Shown: one piece after another, positions 25,519-33,331 of the stretch
How positions within the stretch are numbered: position 1 is the stretch's first letter
How the letters are laid out: each line of letters begins with the position of its first letter
DNA from: Gammaproteobacteria bacterium
GTDB lineage: Bacteria > Pseudomonadota > Gammaproteobacteria > Arenicellales > Poriferihabitantaceae
Reading direction: 5' to 3'
DNA length: 44,842 nucleotides
NCBI GenBank assembly: GCA_024644945.1
Contig: JAHEGU010000027.1
Coordinates: 1-44,842, forward strand
Made by a program: the position numbers and the translations under genes
Notes under the pieces: model-generated
Seen by the model: the letters and a program-made list of their open reading frames with translations, nothing else
What the model was told of the DNA's origin: nothing
Database searches by the model: none

Positions 25519-26836
25519 AAAATACTTCGGTTCTGCCGGCCAGCATGTCAAGCTGCTCCCAAACCAGGGCCCTTTGATACCTAACGCGTGCCGAACGAAG
25601 GAGCGCTCTGGCGACTTCAGTATTGGCGCCGCCGATCCGCACCCTGACCTCCATTTCATACTGCAAACGAACTCTATCGAGGTCAAGTTCTCTGTACAGC
25701 AGATCGGTACGCGCAGCATTGAGCTCAGTGTCCAGTTGTTCAAGTCGTTGCACTAACTTTAAAACATTAAGCCGTAGTTCATTTTCAATTAGTTTTAAGT
25801 TTGCTTCGTACTCCAAAACGGCAGCACTTTGGCGAGCGATCTCACCCTGGGTGAGCTGTGGCACAGTCAGGGGTATATCAAGATATATCGACGCGCGGAA
25901 CTGATCCCGGCTGCTTCCAAGAACGCGTTCATACTCGGCTGCCTGGAAGCGGGCTCCCAGGGTCGGCCTCCTGGCTAATGACAAGCCATCAAGTCGCTGC
26001 CTTTGCGCTTCGAGCTGTAGCTTGGCAGATTTAAGTGAGGGATTGTTTAGCATGACAGACTCAAGTAATTCTTCATAGTCCGGAAGTTGCCGATTGTATT
26101 CACTCAAGTCAGGTTCGATCAGCTGGTCCGGATAAGCCGCCGGGCGATTTAACGCTAGAGCTAACCTTAAGCGACTGGCTCGTTGCTCATGCCGGGCCGC
26201 TGTGCGCTTGGCTAGAGCATCAAGATAGACCACTTCTAAAGCTCTCACCTCGACTTCGGGCAGTTCTTTGAACCGTTCCATTTGCTCTCGGGCATCGTCA
26301 AAGTTAAGAAAAGCTAGAGTCATTTCCTCGTCGATAGCGGTGTAAGCATAATCCGCAATAATGACTTCGAAAAACGCCCGCATGGCATCTAGCCTGATCG
26401 ATGCACGATTAAGTGCTTCCTTTTGCCCTAAAGAATCAAGTTCGGTTTCAACTGCCCCGGAGCGCACCTGCCCCCTACCGAATGTAGTCAAAGGCTTATC
26501 CAGTATAAATAATGCGCGGCTGTCATCAACAAAATCGTCGTTTGGATCTGCCGCTTTGACAGCACCTCGAAGCTCAAGGCCTATGCCGGCTTTAAGCGCC
26601 GTATCGGCATCTACCTGCACCTGCTCAGCACCAACCTCTTGTATACGAGCACGCGTCAAAAGAAGGCCGGGGTGGTCGCCATTAAGCATCCCAAGGGCTT
26701 GGGAAAGAGTCAGTACTTCTGGAAATTCCTTACTAACTGACTGACACAGGCCAAAAGAGGCATATCCATAAATGAGCACTCCCGCTAGCAGCGAGCAGAT
26801 AGATGATGGCTTGGAGGTAAATGTGAGGTGTTTCAA
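25511..26836 (-). CDS. TolC-like outer-membrane efflux protein
   Basis: About 441 residues. I choose a TTG start at 26836, which is preceded by AGGGG and gives a signal peptide (SSICSLLAGVLIYGYASFGLCQS). The frame continues upstream into the thioredoxin gene, but that part is a shadow. The mature protein has the long helical pairs of the OEP family (for example LTLSQALGMLNGDHPGLLLTRARIQEVGAEQ and ESVMLNNPSLKSAKLQLEAQRQRLDG) and beta segments such as RASIYLDIPL. It should form a trimeric outer-membrane channel for an adaptor like the downstream gene. The exported substrate is unknown. Confidence 0.82.
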   Translation of the reverse strand: MKHLTFTSKPSSICSLLAGVLIYGYASFGLCQSVSKEFPEVLTLSQALGMLNGDHPGLLLTRARIQEVGAEQVQVDADTALKAGIGLELRGAVKAADPNDDFVDDSRALFILDKPLTTFGRGQVRSGAVETELDSLGQKEALNRASIRLDAMRAFFEVIIADYAYTAIDEEMTLAFLNFDDAREQMERFKELPEVEVRALEVVYLDALAKRTAARHEQRASRLRLALALNRPAAYPDQLIEPDLSEYNRQLPDYEELLESVMLNNPSLKSAKLQLEAQRQRLDGLSLARRPTLGARFQAAEYERVLGSSRDQFRASIYLDIPLTVPQLTQGEIARQSAAVLEYEANLKLIENELRLNVLKLVQRLEQLDTELNAARTDLLYRELDLDRVRLQYEMEVRVRIGGANTEVARALLRSARVRYQRALVWEQLDMLAGRTEVFFE

Positions 26837-26888
26837 GAAACCCCTGTTAATACTGTTTTTTGATAGGACCTGAACAAGTGCATACAAC

Positions 26889-27437
26889 CTAGCTGGGTTG
26901 GTTTTCCCTGCGGAATTTACTGAAGCGACTCGACTTATAGTGCCCATCCACAACAAACTGTCCCAGCAACAAAAAATCATGGGCATTCTTAAGTGCTCCC
27001 GTGTATCGGGTCACTAACTCGCCTTCTTTATCATAGAAAGCGAAAACCGGTGTCGCTCTCACGCGCATTGCTTTAAGCGCAAACTCTTTAGAAGTTACCT
27101 CCTTCCCATCAAAGTCTGTAATAAGCACGTCTCCTTCTGCATCAAGACTGAGGATTCGAAAATTTTCATGAAAGTAATCTTGTACCGCCACTCGGTTGAG
27201 TACGTTAAGCTTCATCCTACGACACCATGGGCAGTCCTTACTTTCAAACATAATCAGAACGCCAGTCTTATCTTCTTCCCTGACCAAACTTAACTCCTCG
27301 GTCAGGTCGCCGAATGACACATCGAAGAATTCATCAGCGCTGGTTGCGAGATCATTGTCCACCGATTCCACTGAATAAACTGTTGTCGAAACCATAACCA
27401 GCAGCGCGGCAGTCGCGATGATAAATTTACTTTTCAT
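26889..27437 (-). CDS. Exported SoxW-like thioredoxin
   Basis: A 182-residue exported thioredoxin-fold protein. A signal peptide covers residues 1-22. The active site C69-P-W-C72 lies in FESKDCPWCRRMKLNVL, and the cis-proline motif is RATPVFAFYDKEGELVTRYTG. This pattern is shared with SoxW proteins, which keep Sox components reduced in the periplasm. It is the first gene of a minus-strand set followed, after 52 bases, by the tolC- and hlyD-like genes. Its promoter should lie in the divergent gap before cysG. Confidence 0.88.
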   Translation of the reverse strand: MKSKFIIATAALLVMVSTTVYSVESVDNDLATSADEFFDVSFGDLTEELSLVREEDKTGVLIMFESKDCPWCRRMKLNVLNRVAVQDYFHENFRILSLDAEGDVLITDFDGKEVTSKEFALKAMRVRATPVFAFYDKEGELVTRYTGALKNAHDFLLLGQFVVDGHYKSSRFSKFRRENQPS

Positions 27438-27792
27438 TACTTTATCGATCCTGATGTTTGAGTAATATTGTGCGGCTGGTTTAAAAAATATCTAATATAC
27501 ATAGGTGCGTCCGAGCCTTCAAACAATCTTATCCAGACATGCTGAACAGGGTATCGGACGCATCTTCTATTTCAAAAATCGATCATTTCAAATCCAAGAT
27601 CTCCGCTACCATATGCAGTACGCTCGTCTCTAATTTTCATAGGATTCAAGCCTAGTGACCATAGCCCCACTTATAGATATTGGGAGTCAATAACTATATC
27701 CCTCTTGCATAGTTCTCATCATCATAACGATACAATACACTTTGTTCGATTACCATGAAAATAAAAAATATAAACTACATTTCAATAAGATA
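27438..27792. promoter_or_regulatory. Divergent gap between thioredoxin and cysG
   Basis: This 355-base AT-rich gap contains no gene and must carry the promoters of the thioredoxin-tolC-hlyD set and of cysG. An AT-rich stretch (AATATCTAATATAC near 27487-27500) resembles half of the palindromes upstream of soxX and the peroxiredoxin gene, but it is not a full inverted repeat. Confidence 0.35.
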
Positions 27793-29184
27793 GTGAATTA
27801 CCTACCTCTTTTTTTTAAAGTTGGAGGCAGTCCTTGCCTGATTGTCGGTGGAGGACGGATTGGCACACGCAGAGCTCGCCTGCTGCGTAATGCCGGAGCT
27901 CGAATCGACCTTGTAAGTATTAGTACTAGCGAGACTATTCGCCGCGACATCATCGAATCTGGCGGCAGAATCATCGAGAGGCCCTGGCAGTCTGACGACA
28001 TCGTTAAAGAATATCGATTCGTAGTTGCCGCTACCAACAATCCTGAGGTCAATGCCGCTGTGGCGGATCAGGCAAAATTAAAAGCTATTCCTGTAAATGT
28101 AGTCACGGATTCCAGCTTATCCGACTTTTCTTTCCCGAGCGTAATTGATCGCAATCCCCTTACTATTGCGGTATCAAGCGGTAGTGCCTCACCCCTTCTC
28201 GCGCGGCTACTCGGTGAGCGTATCGATAGCTTAATTCCGGAAAGTTATGGAATGCTCGCCGCTCTGATTGGAGAGTACCGAAGCAAGGTACGTGAAAACT
28301 TTACAGCCATAGACGACAGAAAACTTTTCTGGGACAAAGCACTGCGTGGCAGTGTCGCAGAATACGTATTTTCGGGTCACCAAGACCAGGCCAGAAAGTT
28401 ACTAGACTCACAACTAGAACAGCCAATCACTGAGCTCAACCAGGGCGAAGTCTACTTGATTGGCGCCGGGCCGGGAGATCCAGATCTTCTGACATTTCGC
28501 GCATACCGCTTACTGCAGCAATCTGAAGTCGTGCTCTATGACCGCCTGGTTTCACAAGAAATTCTCGACCAAATTAATCCAGATGCTGAAATGATTTATG
28601 TCGGGAAACAACGTGCAGATCACAGTGTTGCCCAAAAAGATATCAATCAACGGCTGCTGGATTATGCTGTTTCCGGAAAACGCGTTGCACGATTGAAAGG
28701 CGGTGATCCATTTATTTTTGGCCGTGGCGGTGAAGAAATTGAGCTACTCGCAAAAAACCGCATCCCATTTCAGGTAGTACCAGGAATTACCGCCGCCTCG
28801 GGTTGTGCCAGCTACAGCGGCATTCCCCTGACACATCGTGACCACGCTCAATCAGTTCGTTTTGTCACCGGGCAGCTGCAGGACGGCACGGTTAATCTGC
28901 CCTGGGACCAGCTCGTTGCGCCTGACCAGACTTTGGTGATCTATATGGGTTTGAACGGCTTGCCAATTATCTCGAAAAATTTAATCGCCCATGGGTTGAG
29001 TGCGGACACCCCAGCAGCCCTGATTGAACAGGGCACAACCTTAAATCAGAAAGTGCATATATCAACTGTTCAATGCTTGCCGGAAGTGGTCGACAAAAAA
29101 TCGATCAAGCCCCCTACCCTGCTAATAGTCGGTAGCGTGGTAAACCTTCACCAGTCACTCAACTGGTTTCAAGTCGACTTGTGA
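27793..29184 (+). CDS. cysG: Sirohaem synthase (trifunctional CysG)
   Basis: A 463-residue protein that makes sirohaem from uroporphyrinogen III. The N-terminal dehydrogenase/ferrochelatase domain starts with NYLPLFF, VGGGRIGTRRA and contains the SSGSASPLLARLLGERID helix. The C-terminal methyltransferase domain has VYLIGAGPGDPDLLTFRA, VVLYDRLVS, RLKGGDPFIFGRGGEE and PGITAASG. I use the GTG at 27793, where family similarity begins (V-N-Y-L-P-L-F-F); the frame extends 17 codons upstream without similarity. Sirohaem serves assimilatory sulfite or nitrite reductase and, in sulfur oxidisers, DsrAB; none of these genes is in the window. It converges on the DsrC-like gene. Confidence 0.95.
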   Translation: MNYLPLFFKVGGSPCLIVGGGRIGTRRARLLRNAGARIDLVSISTSETIRRDIIESGGRIIERPWQSDDIVKEYRFVVAATNNPEVNAAVADQAKLKAIPVNVVTDSSLSDFSFPSVIDRNPLTIAVSSGSASPLLARLLGERIDSLIPESYGMLAALIGEYRSKVRENFTAIDDRKLFWDKALRGSVAEYVFSGHQDQARKLLDSQLEQPITELNQGEVYLIGAGPGDPDLLTFRAYRLLQQSEVVLYDRLVSQEILDQINPDAEMIYVGKQRADHSVAQKDINQRLLDYAVSGKRVARLKGGDPFIFGRGGEEIELLAKNRIPFQVVPGITAASGCASYSGIPLTHRDHAQSVRFVTGQLQDGTVNLPWDQLVAPDQTLVIYMGLNGLPIISKNLIAHGLSADTPAALIEQGTTLNQKVHISTVQCLPEVVDKKSIKPPTLLIVGSVVNLHQSLNWFQVDL

Positions 29185-29210
29185 AACGTCGAGCGAACCC
29201 AGGTATCCAA

Positions 29211-29537
29211 TCAGACAACGCTGCCAAACGATTTATCCACGCTACCTGACGGAGGCTGTAAACCCGCGATGACACAGCCCTGTGCCACCGGCCCACCAGG
29301 AAACAGCTGATACAAATATCGGGTGCCTCCCTTCTGATAAAACTTTTCATCCAAAGCATCTACCAGTTCACGACGTTTGCCAAACTCATGTTTAGAAAAA
29401 TACTCCTGCAATCCAGCGATCGCTTCCCAGTGGTCGTCGGTGAGCTCGATGCCACTTTGTTCCGCAGCATTGACGGCAGCCTGCATATCCCATCCATGCG
29501 GTGCATTAGGAAAGTCTGAATTTTGAAAGCTCGGCAT
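29211..29537 (-). CDS. DsrC/TusE-like protein lacking the terminal Cys
   Basis: A 108-residue protein starting at the ATG at 29537, which has an AGAGGA site; an in-frame ATG 10 codons upstream is less likely. It has the DsrC fold signatures WEAIAGLQEYFSKHEFGKR and TRYLYQLFPGGPVAQGCVIAGL. DsrC has two redox cysteines separated by ten residues near the C-terminus, and TusE keeps only the last. Here the inner one is present (C88) while the outer one is Ser (S99 in PPSGSV), and an eight-residue tail (DKSFGSVV) follows where DsrC would stop. It is therefore unlike either canonical form. No dsrAB or tusBCD genes are nearby. It converges on cysG and is divergent to a rhodanese. Confidence 0.88.
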   Translation of the reverse strand: MPSFQNSDFPNAPHGWDMQAAVNAAEQSGIELTDDHWEAIAGLQEYFSKHEFGKRRELVDALDEKFYQKGGTRYLYQLFPGGPVAQGCVIAGLQPPSGSVDKSFGSVV

Positions 29538-29648
29538 GTTTGAATCCTCTGTCACTATTCCGTTCATGTCAAAACAATATCATAATTAGGCAGCACGAGA
29601 TTGGCAAGCACCAACCAGTATTCTGGAACTATTTGAACCTGGATTACT

Positions 29649-29662
29649 CTCTATAAATAGAG
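29649..29662. promoter_or_regulatory. Palindrome in divergent gap
   Basis: CTCTATAAATAGAG is a perfect 6-2-6 inverted repeat in the 165-base gap between the DsrC-like gene (minus) and a periplasmic rhodanese (plus). It could be an operator serving either or both genes. Confidence 0.35.
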
Positions 29663-29702
29663 GTCAAGTTCTTTTTTTGCGTCTATTCTCATCAGTAACC
29701 AA

Positions 29703-30263
29703 GTGATTAAGGTGACATCTCAAATAATTCTCTCATTGTTGGTAATCACATCGCCAGCTCTGAATGTGATTCCGGCACAAGCGGATGAGAGCAGACTTGA
29801 GCAGATCCAGCAGCGAATAGAGAAGAACTTCCCAGCGGTGGACCATATTAGCGCCGAGACTTTTCAGTCAGTCTCATCAAGCGAAGGCGTTGTGGTGTTT
29901 GACGTTAGAGAGCAAGAGGAGTACTCGATCAGCCACCTTGATAGCGCAATCAGAGTCGATCCTGATATCAGCCGCGAAGCCTTTGATAAGCTTTACGGAA
30001 AATCTCTGTCTGGAAAAACCGTGGTTTTCTATTGTTCAGTCGGTCGGCGCTCTTCGGAACTCGCGGACCGGGTTGGGGATGATCTGATTGCACATGGATC
30101 AAAAGATATTTTCAATTTGCGACACGGTATATTTGGTTGGCACAATAATCGTATGACCCTCGTTGATAATTCCAAAGATACCGATTATGTACATCCATAT
30201 AATTGGTTTTGGGGCAGGCTCCTCGAGCGACGTGACATGATCCGATACGATATGGAAAACTAA
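29703..30263 (+). CDS. Periplasmic rhodanese domain protein
   Basis: A 186-residue exported rhodanese. A signal peptide covers about residues 1-27 (AQA). The domain spans residues 45-150 with VVVFDVREQEEYSISHL and the active-site loop C111-S-V-G-R-R (FYCSVGRRSS), a regular six-residue loop with arginines suited to thiosulfate-like anions. A short C-terminal extension (PYNWFWGRLLERRDMIRYDMEN) follows. The start is a GTG at 29703; a second GTG lies nine bases later. It is divergent to the DsrC-like gene and precedes a small gene of unknown function by 28 bases. Confidence 0.85.
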   Translation: MIKVTSQIILSLLVITSPALNVIPAQADESRLEQIQQRIEKNFPAVDHISAETFQSVSSSEGVVVFDVREQEEYSISHLDSAIRVDPDISREAFDKLYGKSLSGKTVVFYCSVGRRSSELADRVGDDLIAHGSKDIFNLRHGIFGWHNNRMTLVDNSKDTDYVHPYNWFWGRLLERRDMIRYDMEN

Positions 30264-30291
30264 TCATTTCAGAATCTTCGATCTTTTTAAC

Positions 30292-30582
30292 ATGAATCCT
30301 GATCACGAAGCGCAGCAGACCGAACGACGCATTATGGCCATGATGCGTAAAGTCCTCAGCGCAGTCGCGCGTGACACCGCCCCGGGTCCGGGGAGACGAA
30401 ACGCCCTGTCTGAACAGACGATTCAGGATATTCGAGAATGTATGGTTGTCATTTCCCAGCGGGAGCAGGAGCTCGCAAAACAATTAGGAAAGCAACACAA
30501 ATTGAAACCTCATTTCGCGGATGAACCCGGAAAAAGCAAAATTGTCCCACTCGACTCTCTAGAAAAGAAACCGAAGCCTTAA
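30292..30582 (+). CDS. Small hypothetical protein
   Basis: A 96-residue polar protein that I do not recognise. It starts with helical sequence (QQTERRIMAMMRKVLSAVARD), has a PGPGRR turn, and a second helix (SEQTIQDIRECMVVISQREQELAKQ), followed by a basic, Pro-containing tail. There is no signal or membrane segment. Its start lies 28 bases after the rhodanese stop, so it may be cotranscribed, and it converges with the membrane protein gene (9 bases apart). Conserved-looking helices and gene spacing support it being real. Confidence 0.6.
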   Translation: MNPDHEAQQTERRIMAMMRKVLSAVARDTAPGPGRRNALSEQTIQDIRECMVVISQREQELAKQLGKQHKLKPHFADEPGKSKIVPLDSLEKKPKP

Positions 30583-30591
30583 CCCGGCTTA

Positions 30592-31083
30592 TCAGGTTCC
30601 CGTTTTTGGTGGAAGAACTCTTGGTGGCACATCACCGAACTCTAGTTCCCGGTCAGAACCGGCGCTAACGCCGTCACCGGTTTTCTCGCGCCCCCTGAAT
30701 CTGCCTTGCTGCCGGATGCCCTGGTCCAGCTTTCTCTTGGCTCGGAACAGCATCTCATGAAGGTCACGATCATATGGAAGTAAGAAAGCCCGGGGTTCAA
30801 GCTGGCCTTCAACTTTAGCCCAAATATGGATCTGGCCGGCTTGTTCACGCTCCATATTGGGCTCAACGACATCTGAACTTAACAGCTCAAAAACCTCCGG
30901 TAGTGCTGTGTCTGATGGCCAGCCTTCGATCATCTCAAGTCCTTTAAAGTGCGAAATGTAGAACACCGGCAGCATCAAAAGCACCAGCAACCTGAACCAT
31001 GATCTCTGGCCCCATACTAACCAGCCTGAAACCAAGAGTACAACGGGCACCGCATAAGCCAAGACGAGGATCAGTTTGCCCAT
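30592..31083 (-). CDS. Hypothetical membrane protein after ExbD-like gene
   Basis: A 163-residue protein with two N-terminal membrane helices (ILVLAYAVPVVLLVSGWLVW at 4-23 and FRLLVLLMLPVFYISHF at 30-46) followed by a soluble domain with QIHIWAKVEGQLEPRAFLLPYDRDLHEMLFRAKRKLDQG and a polar tail. I do not recognise a named family. It begins inside the end of the ExbD-like gene (13-base overlap), so it is translationally coupled and is very likely a third component of the proton-channel unit, perhaps an accessory or effector subunit. Confidence 0.75.
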   Translation of the reverse strand: MGKLILVLAYAVPVVLLVSGWLVWGQRSWFRLLVLLMLPVFYISHFKGLEMIEGWPSDTALPEVFELLSSDVVEPNMEREQAGQIHIWAKVEGQLEPRAFLLPYDRDLHEMLFRAKRKLDQGIRQQGRFRGREKTGDGVSAGSDRELEFGDVPPRVLPPKTGT

Positions 31084-31709
31084 GCAGGGCTGTGCTCCAA
31101 TGCGTATGGCGTCAGGGTTGCTGGTAATCGGTTAAAACGCTCGGCTCCTCCATCCGAATCAATACTGAATCTCACAGCCGTCTGCTCATCGTCTACGCCC
31201 CTGAGCGTTATTGTGTCCTGGAACACAGTTTCAAATTTGGGATTGACTCGGTCTATTCTTAACACCACCGGCAGCGGATTTTTTGAATCCGCATCGTAAT
31301 AGTAGAGATTAACGATATATTCACCTGCATGTTTTTTCCGGATAGTGATAATTTCCTGGTTAATCGGGTGAATTTTCTCTACCCCATCAATTACGATCAC
31401 ATCATTGATCTCACCGCGATCATCCCGGTCCAGATGCAGCCAACCGACCTCTTTGTTTAGATATGAAACGGTCTGATCGTCAGGCCCCCGTACCCACAGG
31501 TCTATGTCGTCTTTAAGATTCTCCGGCCAGGTTGCTGAAATAATATACTCGGCCTGTTTCTGAATGTTCGCAAGCTTTGCCTCGGGGTTGATATACAACA
31601 ATGCAACTAGAAAAAGAAACGCAAAACCCAGCAGAAAGTTAAACAACAGATCGATAAATGGATCAGCGTTGAGCGCAGTTCGACTCTGATGGAGATAGAG
31701 ACTAGCCAT
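31071..31709 (-). CDS. ExbD/TolR-like proton channel partner
   Basis: A 212-residue protein with one N-terminal membrane helix. The motif NADPFIDLLFNFLLGFAFLFLVALLYINPEAK at residues 15-45 contains the Asp (D22) that in ExbD/TolR/MotB carries protons. The rest is a periplasmic domain of beta-rich sequence (DIDLWVRGPDDQTVSYLNKEVGWLHLDRDDRG and GEYIVNLYYYDADS), unlike the usual short ExbD domain and without an OmpA-like peptidoglycan-binding motif. I start it at the ATG at 31709, which overlaps the end of the ExbB-like gene by 8 bases. It forms a unit with the genes on both sides. Confidence 0.82.
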   Translation of the reverse strand: MASLYLHQSRTALNADPFIDLLFNFLLGFAFLFLVALLYINPEAKLANIQKQAEYIISATWPENLKDDIDLWVRGPDDQTVSYLNKEVGWLHLDRDDRGEINDVIVIDGVEKIHPINQEIITIRKKHAGEYIVNLYYYDADSKNPLPVVLRIDRVNPKFETVFQDTITLRGVDDEQTAVRFSIDSDGGAERFNRLPATLTPYALEHSPAWAN

Positions 31710-32406
31710 GATCCTGCTTCTCATGCCCTAAGACCGACTGCCGCACGATATCCCCTACCAAATTGTCGGCAAACCGATCAAGCACTTTGCAGTAAACACT
31801 GAGAAGCATCGATGCGCTGATACCTGTGAGCGTAGTGTAAAGCGCCACTTGCATTCCCGCGCCCATGCTGCTTAATAACTCCTGCAGGGCAGACACGTCT
31901 TCATTCTGTAGTTTGTACACCGTGCTCAACATCAGAATAAAGCCGATCACCGTGCCAATAAGACCCAACCGAATCAGAAAATCTACTGCAAACCAGCCAA
32001 GGTTATGACCTCGGTGGACTTTTTCCACCAATCTTGCATGCAATGCCTCTGCATGAAGGCCTTCGTTTTCTTCAGACTGGCGAGTCAGTGCTAAATGTTC
32101 TTGTATCCAATGTGAAGCATCAGCTGAAGCTTGATCCGAATTGAAACTATTGTCCTGATTGACTGCCCAATGCAGCAGAGCTTTCTTGTGTTTAGAGAGC
32201 TGCCACGAAGACACGCCGAGATAAAGGCAAGTCAGACTAAATAAACCGATAATCATCAAGGAGAGTCGGGTCTGATCTGAGTCGAGGATCAGTAAAAGAA
32301 AATCAAACCGCCACAATAAGTAGAAACCTAACAGTATTACACCAGTGATCGTGATCCATGCGTATATCGGCATGTTAGGATCTTGCTGAGAGTCGTTATC
32401 AAACAT
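31702..32406 (-). CDS. MotA/TolQ/ExbB family proton channel
   Basis: A 234-residue membrane protein. Helices lie at residues about 15-35, 48-68, 143-165 and 186-208. The last two carry the family pattern GLIGTVIGFILMLSTV and GAGMQVALYTTLTGISASML, which form the ion path with the Asp of the ExbD-like partner. Such stators use proton flow to drive a periplasmic or surface machine. No tonB, tolA or flagellar gene is nearby. It starts 80 bases after the thioredoxin gene on the same strand, so it may be read from the sox transcript. Confidence 0.88.
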   Translation of the reverse strand: MFDNDSQQDPNMPIYAWITITGVILLGFYLLWRFDFLLLILDSDQTRLSLMIIGLFSLTCLYLGVSSWQLSKHKKALLHWAVNQDNSFNSDQASADASHWIQEHLALTRQSEENEGLHAEALHARLVEKVHRGHNLGWFAVDFLIRLGLIGTVIGFILMLSTVYKLQNEDVSALQELLSSMGAGMQVALYTTLTGISASMLLSVYCKVLDRFADNLVGDIVRQSVLGHEKQDHG

Positions 32407-32486
32407 GTCTATTCTGTCGCAACACTATCAGCCGCGTTATCGGTATGTTCACGGTCTTAATGACCACCACGACTGCGTCCTGTGTC

Positions 32487-32885
32487 TTACGAGCGAAGTT
32501 TGTCTATCGCTTTTTGAATCGCCTGTTCGAGATAGAAACTGTAGTAGTCCGGCGTCATCAAACCAATCATTTTTTCAGCCAACTCGTTCTTTTTGCTATC
32601 TAAAAACAAGATTGTAGGGGTGAAGTTTGTATTGAGTTCAGCCAAAAAATCACGCGTCGAAACCGAATCTCCCATCTGATCGACGATGGTTTCTCCAGCA
32701 TCGATAGAAATTTTACCGACAACAACCTTATCTTCGAGCTCACCACTGGCGAGCAAGGCTGCGAAAAATTCGCCCTCGACTCGGCGGCAGTATGGGCAAT
32801 CCTCCTGATCCACCATTACCACAACGGGAATGTTGTTCTCCTGGGAATGGGCCGATACAGCCTTCCAGCTGTGAATCTTTTCCAC
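32487..32885 (-). CDS. Thioredoxin-fold protein after the sox operon
   Basis: A 132-residue thioredoxin-like protein without a signal peptide. The active site is C30-P-Y-C33 in MVDQEDCPYCRRVE and the cis-proline motif is FTPTILFLDS. It resembles the SoxW/SoxS-type thioredoxins but would stay in the cytoplasm. The start is a GTG at 32885 with AAGGTG upstream. It lies 103 bases after soxK, with a strong hairpin in the gap, and 80 bases before the ExbB-like gene. In several Sox clusters this position holds the rhodanese SoxL, which is absent here. Confidence 0.85.
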   Translation of the reverse strand: MEKIHSWKAVSAHSQENNIPVVVMVDQEDCPYCRRVEGEFFAALLASGELEDKVVVGKISIDAGETIVDQMGDSVSTRDFLAELNTNFTPTILFLDSKKNELAEKMIGLMTPDYYSFYLEQAIQKAIDKLRS

Positions 32886-32926
32886 TTTAATTCACCTTTT
32901 CAATCTTATCGCGTGTAAAACCTAAA

Positions 32927-32952
32927 CGGGCGTTGTCTTGTGACAACGCCCG
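32927..32952 (-). terminator. Strong hairpin after soxK
   Basis: CGGGCGTTGTC at 32927-32937 pairs perfectly with GACAACGCCCG at 32942-32952 around a 4-base loop. On the minus strand it is followed by TTTAGGTTTT rather than a clean T-run. It may be a partial terminator or an mRNA-stabilising element between soxXYZAK and the downstream thioredoxin gene. Confidence 0.7.
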
Positions 32953-32988
32953 CAATCCTGCAACAAGGAAAAACAGATAGTGTCGTCG

Positions 32989-33321
32989 CTACTGAGGAAC
33001 CCGTGATTGCCAAAGTGTCGATTCGCGCGCTTCCTGTTCGATTGCGTCCGCTGATTCTTCATGGGCCTTTGCAACCAGTTTCATTGCTGCTTCGGTATTC
33101 CCGGCTTCAGCCTCCGTCTTAGCTTTCTTCAGCATTTTGGAGGTATCGCGCCACTCATAGCCAACTGCTGCCGCCTCCTGCCGCTTTGCGTCAGCAGCGT
33201 CCCAGGCCGCCGCAAATTCATCCCCAGCCGCCGGATCAGTGCTCGCTTCATTAGTAGCCGTTGCACAGCCCGATATAAGTATCAGGGTCGAAAACAATCC
33301 TGCCAGTGTCATTTTGATCAT
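32989..33321 (-). CDS. soxK: SoxXA-binding lipoprotein SoxK
   Basis: A 110-residue lipoprotein resembling the SoxXA-binding protein (SoxK/SAXB), which binds SoxXA and raises its activity in the periplasm. The ATG at 33321 has a GTGAGG site and yields a lipoprotein signal with lipobox ISGC; an upstream extension of 11 codons overlaps soxA. The mature part is rich in Ala and Glu, with EFAAAWDAADAKRQEAAAVGYEWRDTSKMLKKAKTEAEAGN as the recognisable helix pair. It starts 10 bases after the soxA stop. Confidence 0.9.
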   Translation of the reverse strand: MIKMTLAGLFSTLILISGCATATNEASTDPAAGDEFAAAWDAADAKRQEAAAVGYEWRDTSKMLKKAKTEAEAGNTEAAMKLVAKAHEESADAIEQEARESTLWQSRVPQ

Positions 33322-33331
33322 TTGTAGAGCC

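Noticed and set aside
30592..32406. ExbB/ExbD-like trio considered as a Zorya-type defence unit
   Set aside because: The channel protein lacks a long cytoplasmic tail, there is no OmpA-like domain in the partner and no helicase or nuclease gene is adjacent.
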